A stretch of DNA of 64,000 bases, from contig OX123209.2 of assembly GCA_944739405.2 (NCBI GenBank), positions 12,728,217 to 12,792,216 on the forward strand, written 5' to 3'. The DNA is from Euclidia mi. Its lineage: Eukaryota > Arthropoda > Insecta > Lepidoptera > Erebidae. Position numbers and translations under genes: made by a program. This document shows, piece by piece, positions 40,691 through 49,855 of this stretch (positions within the stretch are counted from its first letter, which is position 1; the number at the start of each line of letters is the position of its first letter). The notes under the pieces were generated by a model. The model did no database searches. It was not told where the DNA came from and saw only the letters and a list, made by a program, of their open reading frames with translations.

Positions 40691-41035
40691 AATCGTGAGA
40701 AGACCCGGAAGGAAAGCGCTCAGTCGTTGCCCATCGTTCCTGAGGATGCCTCGTGCAGAGGCGAAACACGTGTCGAAGAATAGTCGGCGCATACAGCGGG
40801 ATACTGCAAGTCAGGTATCTTCCTTGAACCCATACCATTCCTATATCCCTTATCCTTTTAGAGGAGTTCGATATTGTCAACCTTTTTCTATTGCAATAAT
40901 TGGGGTGGTCAATTCGAGGGTGCGTGGTGGGTTCCTCTTTCCTTCCATTAGGTTACAATGTAAAATGTGTTCGATTAGTGCTGAAAAACTTAACGTAATA
41001 TCCAATTATTGTCACTAGAGGTCATCAACAGCCAT

Positions 41036-41042
41036 TATAAAA
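41036..41042 (+). promoter_or_regulatory. Candidate TATA box of the NACHT gene
   Basis: TATAAAA lies 111 bp upstream of the chosen ATG, with a CCAAT motif at about 41001. A possible 3' splice site (CCGATTTCAG|GAAG) at about 41111-41120 would fit a non-coding first exon instead. Either is a guess from motif and spacing. Confidence 0.25.
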
Positions 41043-41152
41043 AGGAGGAAGGTAGCCAAAAAGGGAACAAGTATTGCTTTGTATTCGCCTAAAATTACAA
41101 ATAGCAGTTGCCGATTTCAGGAAGTGAAGGTAGATATCAAATAGTTTGCATC

Positions 41153-44100
41153 ATGGCATCGTACAAGCAACGTCAAGGTACCTCTATGATTGGTGGCCAA
41201 CTGTATGAAACAAATCTCATCAACTTGATAGAGTTCAAGTTGCTCCACGATTACACAATAGAAGAATATTATATAGCCTCAAATATGGAAGGTATTAGAG
41301 ATACAGATGACATCTGTTTCAAAGCAAAAAAAAGAGGATACAACCGTCCCATCCTAGCTTTTATTCAAGCAAAACACAAAGAAGATAAGAAAGCAAGTTT
41401 AGATTATGATATAATCGGTAAATGCCACGACACGTACCTTGATGTTAAGGCGAAATTTAACGAAAAAAAGGATAGTAAAGAAAAACCTCTTTTTAGTGAT
41501 AAGTTTAATCAAGTAGAACTTTTATTCGTTATGTACACAAATGTTAAATATAAACGGAAATCTTGTAAATTTATTCCATTTATTAACGAATTTGCTGATA
41601 TGTTAGATTATTTGCTAGACACAGGAAGTGGCCAAGGACGGAGCTTTCAACCAGCTTATGATACAACATATGTGGCTGAACTAATTATGAAAAAAGAGAT
41701 TAGTAGGTTGGCTGAATCCGTTTTTGATTTACTAAATAGCAATGTATCGAAAAAAGTTTCCAACATGCTAAGTGACCCTTACATCGCACAGTACCATGTT
41801 GTGTTAGCGAAACAAGTTCTTCAGCTATCTGAAATAAAATCCGAAGAAAATAATAAAGATAAGTGGCGAAATGCAGAATTTCGACATGATTTCTTAGACA
41901 CCAATGATGAAATTCTAGCCTTACTCAGAAATAATTTATACAATTTAGTACTCTGTAAAGAATCAAACGAGACGAATCAATCGACAAAACTTAACGAATT
42001 TGAAACAAAAATCGCAAGAGACAAGCTACTGTCGTTAACATCAAAGTTGAAAGTACCGATTTCTTTTGGTAATTTAGACCTTACGCTTGAAACGAAAGAT
42101 CCATCGGACATTGATAAGTGGTTGGATACTTTAAGGACAATCATAGAGAAGTTATGTCAAAAATCGAGACCAAATGGCTCATATAACATCGTGACAGTAG
42201 ACAACCGAGTACAACAAAAATATTTGAGGTGTAGTGGCATCGGTGGTGCCATTAACAACCTATTTGTTTACGACAAGGTTACACAGCTTCTTAAGGTCAC
42301 TGATAATCCCGAGTCTCTCGAACGAAATTCCAAAGCGCTTTATAATAAATTGAATAATACAATAATGAATTTAACGTCACATAGATTGGATGTTAAATCT
42401 ATAAATACTTTCCCTAAATTTACTTTTGATTTTACTAACGACGCCGAAGAGTTTATGAAGAAAATAGTAATATATGAGAACCAGGGCAATCACGTTGTTG
42501 TAGGTGATATATTAAAAAATGAAATACGCAGTCATGCAGCGAGATCCAATGACTCGCAGACATCAGCGATCAACCCAGACACCATTTATTTATATTATTA
42601 TCACGAAATACAAAAGTGGTGGTTATGGGATGAGGAAAAGCCAACCAAATTATATCTAACAAAACACAACAATATGTACGACATTGCGATGAAGAAAATA
42701 AAAGAGAACGAAGCTAAAGAACTGACGATGAAAGCCTTAAATTTTACATTTTGTATGAATCATGGTAAGTATTTGGAATGTGAATTTAATGAAAATTCTT
42801 TGGAACTTTATCGATCGTTAGACTTTTCTCAATCTTCTCACGTAATTGTAGAAAGTAGTATACCTTCACTAACAGCTGTGAAGATTATTCAATACCTAAA
42901 AAAGACGTGCAACCTCGAATATTCAATATTAGATTTAGAATGCGTGTTAAATCTTTCACATGACGCTTTTGCTACATTGACATCAGAGTTGGAGAAAACA
43001 GAAAAAACGCTTATTATTGTTTGGTCACATGAAAGTGATAAGAAACAAGACATTCGTATGAATATACATTCGTACGGTAAATTAGACATATTTACGAAAG
43101 CCGCGGAAAATAAACAAGTTATCATTATAACAAATAACATTATAGAGACTCAGTATCATCTTCCCGGCGAGTTGTTACGTCTCGAAGATAAGGAGCAAAA
43201 TTTAAGCGATTTGACACCGGCAACACAACAACGTATATTAACAAAAGCTCAAGTTACAGTACAGGGTCGTAGTATCAATTTAGAGGAATATAATGTGCCA
43301 CTTGAATTAGTAAAGAACTATGCTCTAAATAAAATAATCAATGATAGAATTGAGTTGGGCACATCACTTGACGATGATAAATATGAGGACATGAAACATT
43401 TATATACTGAAAGGACACTTTATAAAAAATATGACGAGGAATACAAAGTAGTCAGAACATTTGATGACATTCAAGACAATAATGTTCTCATAGAAGCTGG
43501 AGCAGGTAATGGCAAGACAACTCTTCTCACTCACTTATCAGTGAATGCAAAATATCATGATACATCATTATGGATAGTACGAGTGAACCTAATAGATTAT
43601 AGAAGCAAGTTCACGGAATGGCAGGATAGTGAAAAAGACATCGATTCTTTGGAAACGTTACATTTCTTGTGTCAAACCATATCGAGAAGTAATGAACCCC
43701 AAATACATTTAAAAGAAAGCAACGGTAATGTACATCTGACAAGTTGTACTGGTGATGAGTCGGCAACTTTTGAACTGAACATGTTCCTGCACTTTTATAA
43801 TACTGGCCGATTATTATTTTTGTTTGACGGTTTCGATGAAATCTGTCCTACATATACAGACGTAGTCATTAAGTTTCTTGCTGCAGTCAAAAGATATCCA
43901 CAGAAACACAAAATGTGGATAACGTGTAGGCCATATAGCCATATTTTACAAAATCTTAAAGGAATTGTCAATAATGTGTATTGTATTGAATACATCAGTG
44001 GAGAACAGCAAGCAGATTACTTGCGTAAGTTCTTGCGATCAGAGTTATTATATTATGACAAACTCAATGAACAACAGCTCAATAATTTAAAAATATTTCT

Positions 44101-45211
44101 GAACCTTAAATGCGGCATTAATTCTGGTATATGTGATTTGCACGGCATTGGATGTAATATTTTTAGTAATTTTAAATATTATGTTCATACAAATTTTCCT
44201 CATCCCGATACGAATATACAAGAAATAGATTTAAGTGTAGAAGCCTCCAATAAATGTGCAGTTAATACATTTTTGGGTTTACCATTACTCTTGTATTTGT
44301 TAGCTGATTGTTTTGTATATTTTGTACGTAATAATACAATGACGGACAATATGTTACATAACATTAATATATTTACTTTGTACAAAGCCTTTGTAGACAA
44401 GAAAGTAAAAATTATGGTCGAAGATAAAAATACAATAGATGTTACAATACCGGGTAACATAAGAATGGAGCAGAGAGAGCGTGAACGAATTGTTAACATG
44501 CATAAAAGAATTGGAGCAGATTTTATACTGGGAAATATTTTTAATGCATACGATGTTGTTAAAGAAATCCAAGTAATGAATCCTTTTCATGAAGCCAATA
44601 ACGAAGAATACAAAGATTTCCTAAAGGAAATTACTAGCAGCGACGAGAAACTGGGTCTCATATCATATTATATAGATGTCTATCGGGTACCAATATTTAT
44701 ACACATGTCATTTGCCGAATATTTCGCCATGGAGTATCTTTGCGAAAAGTTTAAAGATAAATATATTAATTTTGATTCTAAGCGAGTGTTCTATCAGTTG
44801 ATAACACGGCATAGGCGCCTGCCTAAAACTTGGTTAATCCATAAGATAGATAGTGATGAAGAATTCGCTGAAATAATGCAAACTATGGAAAACTATAAAC
44901 TGTCTATTGACAAAGCTACTTATCATATACCTGCCTGGCATCCAACTAGGGATAATCTGTTTAAAGCTATACCGCCTGCACAAATGTTTAGAATTAGATG
45001 TGAAAGCAAAGGTGCCGACTATCGGATTATGTCTGCGCTTGGTTATGGTCCAATAAAGGCTGAATCAGTTTCGCCTGCGAAATTACTTACATATTTTGCC
45101 ATTATTATCTTATTCATTTCGTTTTGTTTGTATTTAGTTAAATTTGAAGAATTTGTCGATTGGCTTGTCTGTATGATCACAATGATCATCAACGTAGCTG
45201 AGGGTAGATGA
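41153..45211 (+). CDS. STAND NTPase: PD-(D/E)XK (Cap4/DUF4297-like) nuclease + NACHT + C-terminal membrane segments
   Basis: One uninterrupted 1352-codon frame without introns. The ATG at 41153 is chosen because of its good context (A at -3, G at +4); the open frame extends 15 codons upstream without an ATG. Residues about 9-80: GTSMIGGQLYETNLI, then SNMEGIRDTDDICF and ILAFIQAKHKED. These fit the E...DD...QxK signature of PD-(D/E)XK nucleases of the Cap4/DUF4297 type (E19, D52/D53, Q72, K74). Residues 200-770 are unrecognised. The NACHT core has Walker A IEAGAGNGKTTL (K788), Walker B LLFLFDGFDEICP (D892, D895, E896), sensor MWITCRPYSH (R926), and the helical IFIHMSFAEYFAMEYL near 1183, typical of NACHT proteins. 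A hydrophobic stretch at about 1311-1330 (LLTYFAIIILFISFCLYLVK) and a second at 1334-1349 suggest membrane anchoring. No LRR, WD or TPR sensor repeats are seen. Bacterial proteins of this layout kill phage-infected cells; a role in insect defence is inference only. It starts 192 bp after a Penelope arm. Confidence 0.9.
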   Translation: MASYKQRQGTSMIGGQLYETNLINLIEFKLLHDYTIEEYYIASNMEGIRDTDDICFKAKKRGYNRPILAFIQAKHKEDKKASLDYDIIGKCHDTYLDVKAKFNEKKDSKEKPLFSDKFNQVELLFVMYTNVKYKRKSCKFIPFINEFADMLDYLLDTGSGQGRSFQPAYDTTYVAELIMKKEISRLAESVFDLLNSNVSKKVSNMLSDPYIAQYHVVLAKQVLQLSEIKSEENNKDKWRNAEFRHDFLDTNDEILALLRNNLYNLVLCKESNETNQSTKLNEFETKIARDKLLSLTSKLKVPISFGNLDLTLETKDPSDIDKWLDTLRTIIEKLCQKSRPNGSYNIVTVDNRVQQKYLRCSGIGGAINNLFVYDKVTQLLKVTDNPESLERNSKALYNKLNNTIMNLTSHRLDVKSINTFPKFTFDFTNDAEEFMKKIVIYENQGNHVVVGDILKNEIRSHAARSNDSQTSAINPDTIYLYYYHEIQKWWLWDEEKPTKLYLTKHNNMYDIAMKKIKENEAKELTMKALNFTFCMNHGKYLECEFNENSLELYRSLDFSQSSHVIVESSIPSLTAVKIIQYLKKTCNLEYSILDLECVLNLSHDAFATLTSELEKTEKTLIIVWSHESDKKQDIRMNIHSYGKLDIFTKAAENKQVIIITNNIIETQYHLPGELLRLEDKEQNLSDLTPATQQRILTKAQVTVQGRSINLEEYNVPLELVKNYALNKIINDRIELGTSLDDDKYEDMKHLYTERTLYKKYDEEYKVVRTFDDIQDNNVLIEAGAGNGKTTLLTHLSVNAKYHDTSLWIVRVNLIDYRSKFTEWQDSEKDIDSLETLHFLCQTISRSNEPQIHLKESNGNVHLTSCTGDESATFELNMFLHFYNTGRLLFLFDGFDEICPTYTDVVIKFLAAVKRYPQKHKMWITCRPYSHILQNLKGIVNNVYCIEYISGEQQADYLRKFLRSELLYYDKLNEQQLNNLKIFLNLKCGINSGICDLHGIGCNIFSNFKYYVHTNFPHPDTNIQEIDLSVEASNKCAVNTFLGLPLLLYLLADCFVYFVRNNTMTDNMLHNINIFTLYKAFVDKKVKIMVEDKNTIDVTIPGNIRMEQRERERIVNMHKRIGADFILGNIFNAYDVVKEIQVMNPFHEANNEEYKDFLKEITSSDEKLGLISYYIDVYRVPIFIHMSFAEYFAMEYLCEKFKDKYINFDSKRVFYQLITRHRRLPKTWLIHKIDSDEEFAEIMQTMENYKLSIDKATYHIPAWHPTRDNLFKAIPPAQMFRIRCESKGADYRIMSALGYGPIKAESVSPAKLLTYFAIIILFISFCLYLVKFEEFVDWLVCMITMIINVAEGR

Positions 45212-46034
45212 ACTATTATTTTCGTTAACTATCATTGTCTAGTCATCTAGTAGGCAAACGAGTTGGAATATCACCTATTTGTATTTTGACATAGCTGCAT
45301 AAACGTTGAAGTCTTGCAGAACCGCTTATTGTATGCGAGTTATTATTGTTTACGAGTTATATAAACCATATTTTACTAGTCTTTTATCTAATCTATATAC
45401 CTATACAAAATTCTCATGTCACAATGTTAGTTACAATACTCCTTTGGTATGGGTTGACCAATGATTATTATATATTTTTTGTTTATTTGCTAGCTCTGAG
45501 CTATTTTATTTATATACTCAAAGCTTATATGAATATTCATAAATTTATATTTTTTTACTTTTTATACCAATAATTCATAAATATGCCTAAGCAATATTTG
45601 CCAGGCCGCTTTGTTAAATATAGATCACAATATTTTTGTTAGCATCGATGTCTATGATAAAGAGGATGCCCTCTTAGTTATTAGATATAATTACTTACGG
45701 CCGTTTCCTTTATTCATATAGATGAATTCAGCTACTAGGGATATATATTTGACATAAGATCCAAAAAAATATGTACGATAGAGAGATTATTGGAAAGGGC
45801 CATTGATAAGACGATGATGTGTTTCAACAAATCGAAATATGCATATTAGATAAGAAATAAACAATGTTTGGCAATATAATCGTTGTTTCATTTCCACTGT
45901 CATACTATTATCGACTTTGATCTCATGTAGTATAATGTCGGAAATCACTTGACACAATAATGCTAGATGCTTTGCTTGTTGCAAACATGCTAATTATGTA
46001 TGTAAACTGCAGGGTTACCGGCCCTTGAAACAAA
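45212..46034. other. AT-rich 3' flank of the NACHT gene
   Basis: No coding sequence or repeat family is recognised. I found no clear AATAAA close to the stop; variant signals cannot be judged by eye. Confidence 0.3.
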
Positions 46035-46125
46035 CTTAAAACGTGAGCTTATTATTATCGTTACAAAATAGAACGAAGAACAGAGGACCCAAAATTGCAC
46101 CTTGTGGCAATCAAGACAACTCAAA
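46035..46125 (-). pseudogene. LINE RT scrap
   Basis: Reverse-strand LPQGAILGPLFFVLF matches RT motif 4 (PQGxxLGPLLF). It is too short and degraded to classify. Confidence 0.5.
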
Positions 46126-46439
46126 GATGAACTCTTATAATAACACACATAACATAGCTAAGTTCTAGACCTGAAGAGTTTGTTGAACAAGCTAATCACA
46201 GGAACTACTGGTTCTAATTTAATAATATTTTTTTTGTTATATAGCCCATATATCGAGGGCTATGTAATCATACCAGAAGCCCAAAATAGCAAAAGTTGAG
46301 CCTAGACTCCTACTCAAATATACACATCACACTACAGTTTGGTTTCAATTAATAGATGAGTTATCTGTGTTTGGTTAAATAGTCGCGAGTACACAAGGAG
46401 TAGCAGCATATCGTGATAAAATCATTGTGTATTATTGAA

Positions 46440-46820
46440 CATTCTAGGCTACTAAAGCGAAGGCGATCGCCGGAGCGCAAGGTGGCCTAGAATGCCCAAT
46501 AATATACTCATTCATCAGCCCTTTATATTGTCCCACTGCTGGGCACGGGCCTCTACCCATTATGAGAAGGGTAAGGCCATAGTCCACCACGCTGGCCAAG
46601 TGCGGGTTGGCAGACTTCACAAGTCTTTCGAGAACATTGTGGCGAACTCTCAGACATGCAGCTTTCCTCACGATGTTTTTCTTCACCGTTTAGCAAGCGA
46701 TAATTAACAATTCAATACGCACATAACTCCGAAAAGTCAGTGGTGCACGCCGTGGATTCGAACCTGGACCCTCTGCGTAGCAGTCTGTCGGTCTCTCCAC
46801 TAGGCTATCGCTGCTAGTAA
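46440..46820 (-). mobile_element. SINE (family B), nearly full length
   Basis: The reverse strand starts AGCGATAGCCTAGTGGAGAG and has GGTTCGAATCCACGGCG, TCGGAGTTATGTGCGTATTG and GCTAAACGGTGAAGAAAAAC. It ends GGCCCGTGCCCAGCAGTGGG and TATAAAGGGCTGATGA. Confidence 0.7.
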
Positions 46821-47817
46821 TATACTAATATCCGAAAACTTTACGATCATTATTGCAGCAATACTGCCTTCAATTTTAAAATATATTAAAGGAAATAAAT
46901 ACCATTAATCCCTACGCAGATGTAGACACTGTCACCGAGCAACATAGCGCTGTCAGTAGACCATGGCCAAAATCTGTTCAGTCGTTTTTGGGTTTATCGC
47001 GATCAGACAGAGGCGGCGGGCTTTCATTCTTTCAGACTCATCATCCTCCTAGTGTTTTTCTTTAACGACGCATTGTATCTGACAGCCCGCAAATGCGTCG
47101 TTATAATGAGTCATCATCATCCTCCTAGCGTTATCCCAGTCTTAACCTGGGGTCCACTTTCTAGTCTAACCGGATAGATAGGCCCAGATAAATAAAAGAG
47201 TGGACTGTATGATAAAAAGGTAGTATAATCCAGGTTCTACAATAGGTTTGTAAAATAATAATATATAATAACGTGTGATCGCTATGGTGTCGTCGTCGTA
47301 ATGCCGGCGCGCGAGTCGTTGAGCCCGTCGTTGTGCCTCGCGCCGATGTGTGTGTCATGTTGTTAGAAGTGTTAACCAAAGAGTATACAAATACTACGTA
47401 AGGAGAGGCGGATGTGCCATAGATCACGCGAGACTTGAACAGCTTTGTATGAAACGTGCAGGGAGAACTCGTACCAACATAAAGATACTAATTGACATCG
47501 TTTTTATGTTGTCAGCATTGTCATATTCTTCAATACAGGGATGTACCCTCTAGTGATTAACGAAATATCGATATCGATAATATTCGGTAAGGGAACTAAT
47601 TATAATTATGTTTCGACTAGAATTATACTTTTCCAACACAAATAAAAGATGTATTTAATATTTATGTGTTTATTCAAACAAATTAGCCTATTCTGTAAAT
47701 CTATTCTAGATTATTGAAGAAAAATACGCAGAACTAAAATATATATGTATGTACACGTAATGGAAAGGTTTTCAACATTTCTTCTGTAACAGGATTTAAA
47801 GAAATGTCTATAGATAC
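46821..47817. other. Intergenic stretch with a SINE fragment
   Basis: 47030-47175 holds CATCATCCTCCTAGCGTTATC and AACCTGGGGTCCACTTTCTA, a SINE piece like 20195-20250. It contains ACGACGCATTG...CAAATGCGTCGT, a short inverted pair. There are no supported genes. Confidence 0.4.
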
Positions 47818-47965
47818 AAGGCACAGCTGTTTTTCTGACTTGAGTTCCCTTTTTTTAAGTCTTTCGGCTTAAAATGCTTGCCACACACATAGTTCAACTG
47901 ATGTAATTTTTCAATGGGCACATAAATCAAGTCTTGGTTTCCAGTTGCAGCTACCCATTTTTACA
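47818..47965 (-). pseudogene. THAP-domain-like fragment
   Basis: On the minus strand, right after a long pyrimidine tract and AG (TTTTTTTTCTTTTTAG), the frame reads KWVAATGNQDLIYVP, then LNYVCGKHFKPKDLKKG. W, the spaced CxxHF (CGKHF) and the downstream basic stretch resemble the second half of a THAP zinc finger. The in-frame TAA two codons upstream and the absence of the first CxxC half suggest a broken exon or P-element remnant. Other exons were not found. Confidence 0.4.
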
Positions 47966-48589
47966 TCTAAAAAGAAAAAAAAGAATAGAATTTTTAGTCC
48001 TTGTGCCAATTTCGAATAACGGATTATCGATAACTGACAGGCAGCACTATAAAGTACTAGGTCATGAAACTTTAGAATATTGCCTTATTTTTTATGTTTC
48101 ATTGAAATATATCACATTATATAACATTATAAATATTCATTGATCTAGGGACATTTTGCCATAACTACCCTTTTTTCATTGCTTGGCATGTTGTTGTATG
48201 CCATATTTCGCACGTTATTTTGCTTGTTTTCATTGCGCTCCTTTCAATGCTAATCAAATAAATATAGTAACACTAACACTAGAAGTGTAAAATCACATTT
48301 ATTTGGTTTACACAAAGCACTTTTACAGTATGTTTTTTACGTTTTATAAACAAACTACATAACGCGGCAAAGTTCAATCTGGATAATAATGTGACAGTTG
48401 TGACATTTGACACTATTGACAGCCATGGCGGTGATGTACCTACGTATAACTCGTCTAACTTTGAAAGAATACTGTTCCAAGGGTACATAGTGAAGGATGT
48501 TATCTTCACGTTTTATACATATAATAGTAGCCATTAAAAAGATAGCACGTTTCATACTTTCGGTTTTTTCTTAGGAACTTGCGCCAGGC

Positions 48590-48788
48590 TGGTGTTAACG
48601 CTGTGTGCGTTTACACCGGATTTGGCGAAATATTAGCTTTTCCACGGAGCAACTGCCTGTCTGACCGCCGCAACCCGAAGGGATAGCGATATTCCATGGT
48701 TTAGACTAGTGTCAGTTTATTTTAGAGGTACTGACGCCCTATAACGACTGTCAAAGATCTTCATGACAGCCGGGACCGACGTCATTGA
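48590..48788 (-). mobile_element. SINE fragment
   Basis: It contains CACCGGATTTGGCGAAATAT, CAACCCGAAGGGATAGCGAT, GGTACTGACGCCCTATAACG and TCTTCATGACAGCCGGGACC. It is the same composite as 20195-20410. Confidence 0.55.
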
Positions 48789-49256
48789 TATAATTAAAGT
48801 ATTTAACATAAAATAATTCACCTAATCTAAAGGTTTTACTGAGATTATTATTACAAGGCAGCGATAGCCTAGTGGAGATACCAACGGACTGCCATGCAGA
48901 GGGTATCAGTGATGGAATCCACGGCGTGCACCACTGACTTTTCGGAGTTATGTGCGTATTGAATTGTTAAGTATCGCTTGTCTCGTGCCTCGGAGAGCAC
49001 GTGGTATTATAAGTAGCTACCGAGCTCTCTAAATGGCTATGAAACTCAACGAGATATAACTTCGTCCGGACAAAATTATTCCTTCGTGATGAACTCGCCT
49101 AAAATCTAATAGTCAGTAAATCGACTAAAATTTATTAGTCGAATTAAATGTTACTATAATTATATGATACTTGTTATGTACAGGGCCCTTGTAATAATAA
49201 TCTCAGTAAAACCTTTAGATTAGGTGAATTATTTTATGTTAAATACTTTAATTATA
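48789..49256. repeat. Perfect 70-bp inverted repeat with a 328-bp spacer
   Basis: Arms 48789-48858 and 49187-49256 are exact reverse complements over 70 bp (the left starts TATAATTAAAGTATTTAAC, the right ends GTTAAATACTTTAATTATA). The spacer starts with SINE B sequence (48857-49010). It lies 147 bp downstream of the stop of nuclease copy 2. Confidence 0.95.
48857..49010 (+). mobile_element. SINE (family B) fragment in the spacer
   Basis: GGCAGCGATAGCCTAGTGGAG, CCATGCAGAGGGTATC, CGGCGTGCACCACTGACTTT, CGCTTGTCTCGTGCCTCGG. Confidence 0.65.
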
Positions 49257-49402
49257 ATACATTCACATTATAATACATAATACATAGGTAACTATAACTT
49301 ACAAAGCTTTTACACTTTGGGTAACTTTGGTTTTCTTCTATACAACTTAAACAACAATAAATAAATATCTTACATTAAACAATATAACTAAAAATATTTA
49401 CA

Positions 49403-49645
49403 TCAATAAAATAATCCATCAACATCGAATGTCGGCAAATAGTCGATTTCGTCTATAAACTGCTCATAATCGCAACAGAAGCTGTGTGTCCCATCATTAG
49501 AGCGCCATTTTAACCAGCGGTACTTGGAGTTTCCCTCGCAAATGTCGTCGCAGAATTGTAACTCGTCTGTCACAGTGGCATTGTAGAACGATGAGTTTAT
49601 TGTGACGAAAGCTGCGGCCGTTTTCTGTACCGGGTCGTACACGAG
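49403..49645 (-). CDS. Nuclease copy 2, exon 7 (C terminus)
   Basis: The acceptor is TATCTTTCCAG at 49646-49656 and the stop TGA at 49403-49405. 80 codons: LVYDPVQKTAAAFVTINSSF, then CDDICEGNSKYRWLKW, HSFCCDYEQFIDEIDYLP. The CDDxC and CCxxxxF patterns are those of the cysteine-stabilised C terminus of insect NUC nucleases. Phase 0 joins it to exon 6 (YYYK|LVYDP). Confidence 0.88.
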   Translation of the reverse strand, partial: LVYDPVQKTAAAFVTINSSFYNATVTDELQFCDDICEGNSKYRWLKWRSNDGTHSFCCDYEQFIDEIDYLPTFDVDGLFY

Positions 49646-49741
49646 CTGGAAAGATAGAAATGTATTTGTAGGTATGTATTCGTGGCGGCAGCATAGAGTA
49701 TAGTAATATATGGCCGGCAGGGTTTGTCCGGTACACACCTA

Positions 49742-49845
49742 ACGAATATAATATGACAAATTTCAGTTTCTTGCGCCCAGTAGTTTCGGTTGTGCGTTGT
49801 CTGTCAGTCAGTCACGCAAGAATTTTATATAATACATTGATGACG
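49742..49845 (-). mobile_element. Helitron-like fragment
   Basis: The reverse strand contains TTATATAAAATTCTTGCGTG, ACTGACTGACAGACAACGCA and ACCGAAACTACTGGGCGCAA, the 5' half of the family at 10623-11036. It is located in intron 6. Confidence 0.55.
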
Positions 49846-49855
49846 ATGAAATGTA

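Larger units (their letters stand above)
37783..40960 (+). mobile_element. Penelope-like element piece with inverted 237-bp arms, split by a Jockey LINE
   Basis: The arms 37783-38019 and 40723-40960 are near-identical inverted repeats (left CATTGTAACCTAATGGAAGG, right CCTTCCATTAGGTTACAATG). Between them, next to the left arm, is a GIY-YIG endonuclease frame as in Penelope elements. The Jockey LINE occupies about 38430-40690. No Penelope RT is visible, so the element is 5'-truncated. Inverted terminal arms are known for some Penelope copies. Confidence 0.75.

Noticed and set aside
43795..44590. Minus-strand frames inside the NACHT gene
   Set aside because: AT-rich antisense frames without motifs, overlapping conserved NACHT residues on the plus strand.
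41153..45211. A transposon- or virus-encoded helicase
   Set aside because: The LFDGFDE Walker B and FIHMSFAEYFAMEYL helices are NACHT features. There are no helicase motifs, no terminal repeats tied to the gene and no neighbouring viral genes.
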